From Arbacia lixula (taxonomy: Eukaryota > Echinodermata > Echinoidea > Arbacioida > Arbaciidae), in NCBI GenBank assembly GCA_963669155.1, contig OZ022576.1:12146204-12210203 (forward strand): a stretch of 64,000 bases of DNA, in the 5' to 3' direction. The translations under genes were made by a program, and so were the position numbers. Shown one piece after another: positions 60,214 to 64,000 of the stretch (the stretch's first letter is position 1; each line of letters opens with the position of its first letter). The notes under the pieces are model-generated. The model made no database searches, was not told where the DNA came from, and saw only the letters and a program-made list of their open reading frames with translations.

Positions 60214-62669
60214 CTACAATGAATTAAAAAACCCAGAAAAGGTAACATGTGACGAAGCAACAATAAACGCAAAATATATAATTCCGCGAGGGTGGAATGG
60301 CTTTATATGTTGAAATTACATATTTATTTTCTTCACTTGCGTCAAACCAAATCAAAAGCACTTAAAGCATTAACTTATATAATGATGTATATACAATGCA
60401 ATCGCATCGTTTAGCTCACGATCCTGATATTAAATTCGACTTTCGAATGCTTGACTACGTTGTCAAGACACTTGTGTGGGTTTTTGACAGAATTGTCAAA
60501 TGTCTAGGCTATTAATGGACCGCAGTTCTAAATCCCCCAATAGCATGTCAAAAAGGTGTCCAACTAAATTAACTAATGCGTTCATGTTGTGGCAACAATT
60601 TTCCGTCAAAAAGCTTTAAGATCAACTTGCTTTTTCTCCCGTATATACGAAGGATTTAATTTTATAGATAATGTGACCGTTTTTAGTTTGACGCATCCGA
60701 CGGGGGAGCAGGATATTTTTTTTCTTTCTAGAAATTAGTTTTATATTCTGTTGATTATTTATGGTGTACAGAGTCAGTCTCTTCAAATGTCAAATAATCC
60801 ATGCCCCGCTTTTATCCGTGAGAACTTACAGTAGTGGCACTTATCTTCGTGGTTCTCATTCCTATGAGAAGTTAACTTCGTAGGGTGTTTTTTGTCTTGA
60901 TTGATACGAAAGAGAAAATACAATAGTTATATTTTACTATGCTCTTGCGAAATATATGCTGTTATCCCAACTGTTTGTTTTCCTGAACCGGCACGTAATC
61001 CAACCAATTATCTTTCGATCAATGGATTCGTCGTGAATTGGAACCATATATATATATATATCCCGTACCTCAAAACAAATCTACATCTCTGGCAAAACTA
61101 GACAACCGTATTTAAACAGGGGAGTTATACGGTAAACTAGATGACAAATCCCTCCTATCACTATATCCCGCGATGTGATACTGCAGAGCAGCCCCCCCCC
61201 CCTTCCCCCATTGTATACTCCCATTCCGCCTACAACCCACAATACACCCACACTACAACGATTTATCGAGGTAATTATCCAACGCGTCATAATCCCTTTT
61301 AATTTAGAAAGTACTTAATTTATACATGGCATTTATGTTGTTTTGCTAACACCAAACTCAATAACATCTCTCAAAGAAAAACAGAGTTCAACCGTGATAG
61401 CTGGCCGCAATAATACGACTTATGTTATAATGGGTTTTACGCTAACAAATAGTACGTGGTACTCTCTGTATACGACGAATAACCTGACAAAATTGCAAAG
61501 CTGGCTCTTTAGTCAAACACTGTACGTGACTCGGGAGCTGAAGGAATGATGGTTAAAGATATCAGGCCTTCTGGTTTGATTCAACGAGATGTGGTTGGAT
61601 TACTTCGGTATACAGATATTCTAACTCCGCAAAAGTCAAAATCAGACTATTAGACATCTAAATGATTTAATATATGTAGATTAAATGGGAGCTCGATTTA
61701 ATGAGACCTCTCTTTTTTTATTACAAAAGAAAAGACGTCGGTATGAAAGTATGAAAGATTAAATCTTCTCGTTATGTCCATAGGCGTATAGAAAGTGTAC
61801 ATGTTTATTTAATATTATATCCCTTCTATGAATATTCATGAGTATTCTAGGAACGTGATTGGTCAATTGATGCTCGAAGAGCTCCGGGTAGTTTTCACTA
61901 TTTTTTTTAATGGCAGAAATACTATAAAACGGGGTTACGCCATAAGCCAGTCAACTTAAAGTACTCACATAACTCGCAAAAATAGTTTATAATAAGTATC
62001 GAATATTGAGAACTTAGAGGAAGGAAGTGAATATCGATACAAATAAGAGAGAGATGTGTGCAGTTCTAGATGGGCTATATCAGACGTCTTGATAACTCCA
62101 CTAACTTGATTGCTTTATTTGATTCCTAATATATCTCGAGTTTGCTTTCCCTACGTACCTGATCTCGTCAAAGCATTTTGGTTGGCCGTCTATTTGCATC
62201 GAATAAACAACGCATCATGAATGGCATCATTGGACACAGCGCGGAGATAAAGGGGCAAAAAGGGGAAGGTTTACATGAAAATATGAACACACTGTTGCTG
62301 TGGTATCCGACCTATATATATTAACCTGTTGTAGGCGAATCTGTTGGTACTTTCTGGAGATCGGGTTGCCGTGTTGGGTCATCGGCTATTGACTGGGATG
62401 AAAGATGAGATGCGATCCGTGACTCTAAGATGACACAAGGCGCTGCAATCCGTTCTATAATCAATTTTAATTTGATTCTGCGCATTTTGATACTACGTGC
62501 GTCTTGTTTGGCATGCAGTCACAGCCGTGTGATATTCGTTATCTCCGTATTTCTCGGCATTTCTTCCAGTATCATAATCAATGGTTACTGACGCATTTGC
62601 ATCTGTTGCAATAACAAAACAACAACAGCAACAACTTAGACTTCTGCTACACTACTTCTACACAACTAT
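60214..62669. other. No gene recognised; poly-C near 61190-61202
   Basis: A TA run lies at about 61048-61061. No exon-like block or repeat family is recognised over 2.4 kb. Confidence 0.4.
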
Positions 62670-62683
62670 TCTTACTACTACCT

Positions 62684-62738
<55 letters not shown>

Positions 62739-62744
62739 CATGTG

Positions 62745-62794
<50 letters not shown>

Positions 62795-62807
62795 CACTAC
62801 TACTACT
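62670..62807. repeat. (TAC)n microsatellite
   Basis: CTA/TAC triplets with one CATGTG interruption at about 62740. This is the second TAC array in the window. Confidence 0.97.
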
Positions 62808-63651
62808 AATGATAATGATGATAAATTGATTTATTTGTTTAGTTATTCTGTATGCAAGAGTTATGTTTTATTTGATGAATATTTGTTGCTTCTGCGACAT
62901 CATTATCATTTGTGTCCTTCACTATTATGCATTAATATTTTGATGTTCGTTGCATTTTTCCTTTTTAATGCCGAAAACAAGTTTCATTTTGGACGGATGA
63001 TTTCAAATTTCGTACTTACTACGTGAAAACATCTATTCTTCTGTTTTGCTATTCATATTTCTGTTTGCGTAAACGTTGAGTAGAGTTCAGGAAGTTCTTG
63101 TGTAATTTGATCACAAATTGTTGTTTTTGGATAACAACAAATTTTTTTTTTAAAGCCTCCGAAAACAGAAACACATGACGAACTTAGTTCTGTTTATCTA
63201 CCTTCCGTAGCCTAAGAAAAGAAAGTTTACATGTTTTGTTGTCGATGTTAATTTTCCTCATGGGGAAGAGTGAGCTTTTGTTCACCCTGACGTAACCTTC
63301 CAAAAATGTAGGTGATTTCATTAATCGTCAGTATCCATTTTCACAAATTTCCTTACGTTATGTATTTCGGAGAAGAGTTGGAGCATGGTCAAACTTCTGT
63401 TTATTATAAGACAGCCGCAAGACGACTGGGTAGTGTTGCAGATCTTGGGAATTACGGATCTCGTGGGTTTACTGTGCTTCTATTGAACGAAATTCGCTAG
63501 CTTTCAATCAACCTACTTTAATCAAGCCCGTGCGTGTGTGGGTCTGCGAGTATCAGGTAGTGTGTTAAGTGTACGTGTGTGCGCGCACACGTATGTATCA
63601 GAACGTATGTATCAGAAAGGGGGATAGAGGGACGGAGAGGGAGAGAGCGGG
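62808..63651. other. No gene recognised
   Basis: AT-rich. A plus frame at 63312-63500 is unsupported. Confidence 0.4.
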
Positions 63652-63661
63652 TTAGAGATAG

Positions 63662-63710
<49 letters not shown>

Positions 63711-63718
63711 GATAGATA

Positions 63719-63778
<60 letters not shown>

Positions 63779-63790
63779 GGGGGGGGGGGA
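63652..63790. repeat. (GATA)n followed by (GA)n and poly-G
   Basis: Compound array: GATA tetranucleotides, then GA dinucleotides from about 63731, then a G run at 63780-63789. Confidence 0.96.
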
Positions 63791-63837
63791 TAATAACAGT
63801 TTACCCTTCACTAACATTGATTGAACCTCGAAGATGG

Positions 63838-63960
63838 CCCGAGTATGAAAGTGGCGTGGTAGATCGTTCCTCTCACTCGCAATCAGAAGGGCAAGGCTTA
63901 GAATCCAGCAGCTGCGACATTCTGTCAGCAGAAACATGTTAATCCACCTGGCTGACCTAG
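63838..63960 (+). mobile_element. tRNA-derived SINE
   Basis: GTGGCGTGGTAGATCG (A-box-like) and GGCTTAGAATCCAGC (B-box-like, compare GGTTCGAATCC) lie at tRNA-like spacing. The intervening anticodon-arm-like text CTCTCACTCGCAATCAGAAGG is typical of invertebrate tRNA-SINE heads. The start and body are not fully delimited. Confidence 0.5.
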
Positions 63961-64000
63961 GAGAGAAACATAGACCTATAGAGGGGTTTGATCTAGTGAC

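Noticed and set aside
63518..63937. 139-codon minus frame starting with a signal-like segment
   Set aside because: The start lies in a tRNA-derived SINE and the remainder is (GA)n and (GATA)n translated.

Overview
The window is eukaryotic, AT-rich and repeat-dense. It has long (GA)n, (CA)n, (TAC)n and (GATA)n arrays, many poly-G or poly-C tracts, several clades of decayed non-LTR retrotransposons, a Tc1-type DNA transposon and at least seven foldback elements or MITEs. No bacterial gene organisation, CRISPR array, rRNA or standard tRNA gene is visible. The mix of Tc1, RTE-like, CR1/L2-like and Tx1/L1-like LINEs fits a marine invertebrate. An echinoderm such as a sea urchin is my best guess, but that is an inference from genome style and was not identified by any search.

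Layout. 1-1.7 kb: a possible terminal exon (+) encoding a membrane anchor, then an RFX-type site and a diverged tandem repeat. 2.0-3.7 kb: a nearly intact Tc1 element with IR/DR termini and a transposase carrying the DD34E triad, broken by one frameshift. 4.3-10.6 kb: three 5'-truncated LINE tails and large pyrimidine arrays. 11.5-17.6 kb: a 497 bp foldback element, a MITE and several exon-like blocks. 22.6-23.8 kb: a recent tandem duplication of about 0.6 kb. 26-31 kb: two more LINE tails and a hairpin MITE. 34-41 kb: exon-like blocks on both strands, three inverted-repeat elements and a CpG-rich patch. 43-45.7 kb: a decayed Tx1/L1-type LINE in which remnants of both ORFs can be read. 46.5-47.1 kb: a giant polypurine/GT tract. 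49.7-50.7 kb: a candidate first coding exon with a signal peptide (- strand) below a CpG-rich promoter-like region. 52-59.4 kb: foldback elements, two more LINE fragments and an ATTCCGAAGG-type minisatellite. 60-64 kb: a possible terminal exon (-), microsatellites and a tRNA-derived SINE.

Genes. No complete protein-coding host gene can be assembled by eye. The best hypothesis is one minus-strand gene with large introns: a signal-peptide exon at 49.8 kb whose splice phase fits exons at 17.5 and 16.9 kb. Other exon-like blocks on the same strand (41.0, 37.7, 29.9, 22.8 kb) have good splice signals but do not all fit in phase, so some must be false or belong to other transcripts. Plus-strand exon candidates lie at 0.96, 12.15, 34.4, 36.1 and 55.8 kb. 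All exon calls are inferences from splice motifs, open frame and amino-acid character. The mobile-element calls are much firmer.
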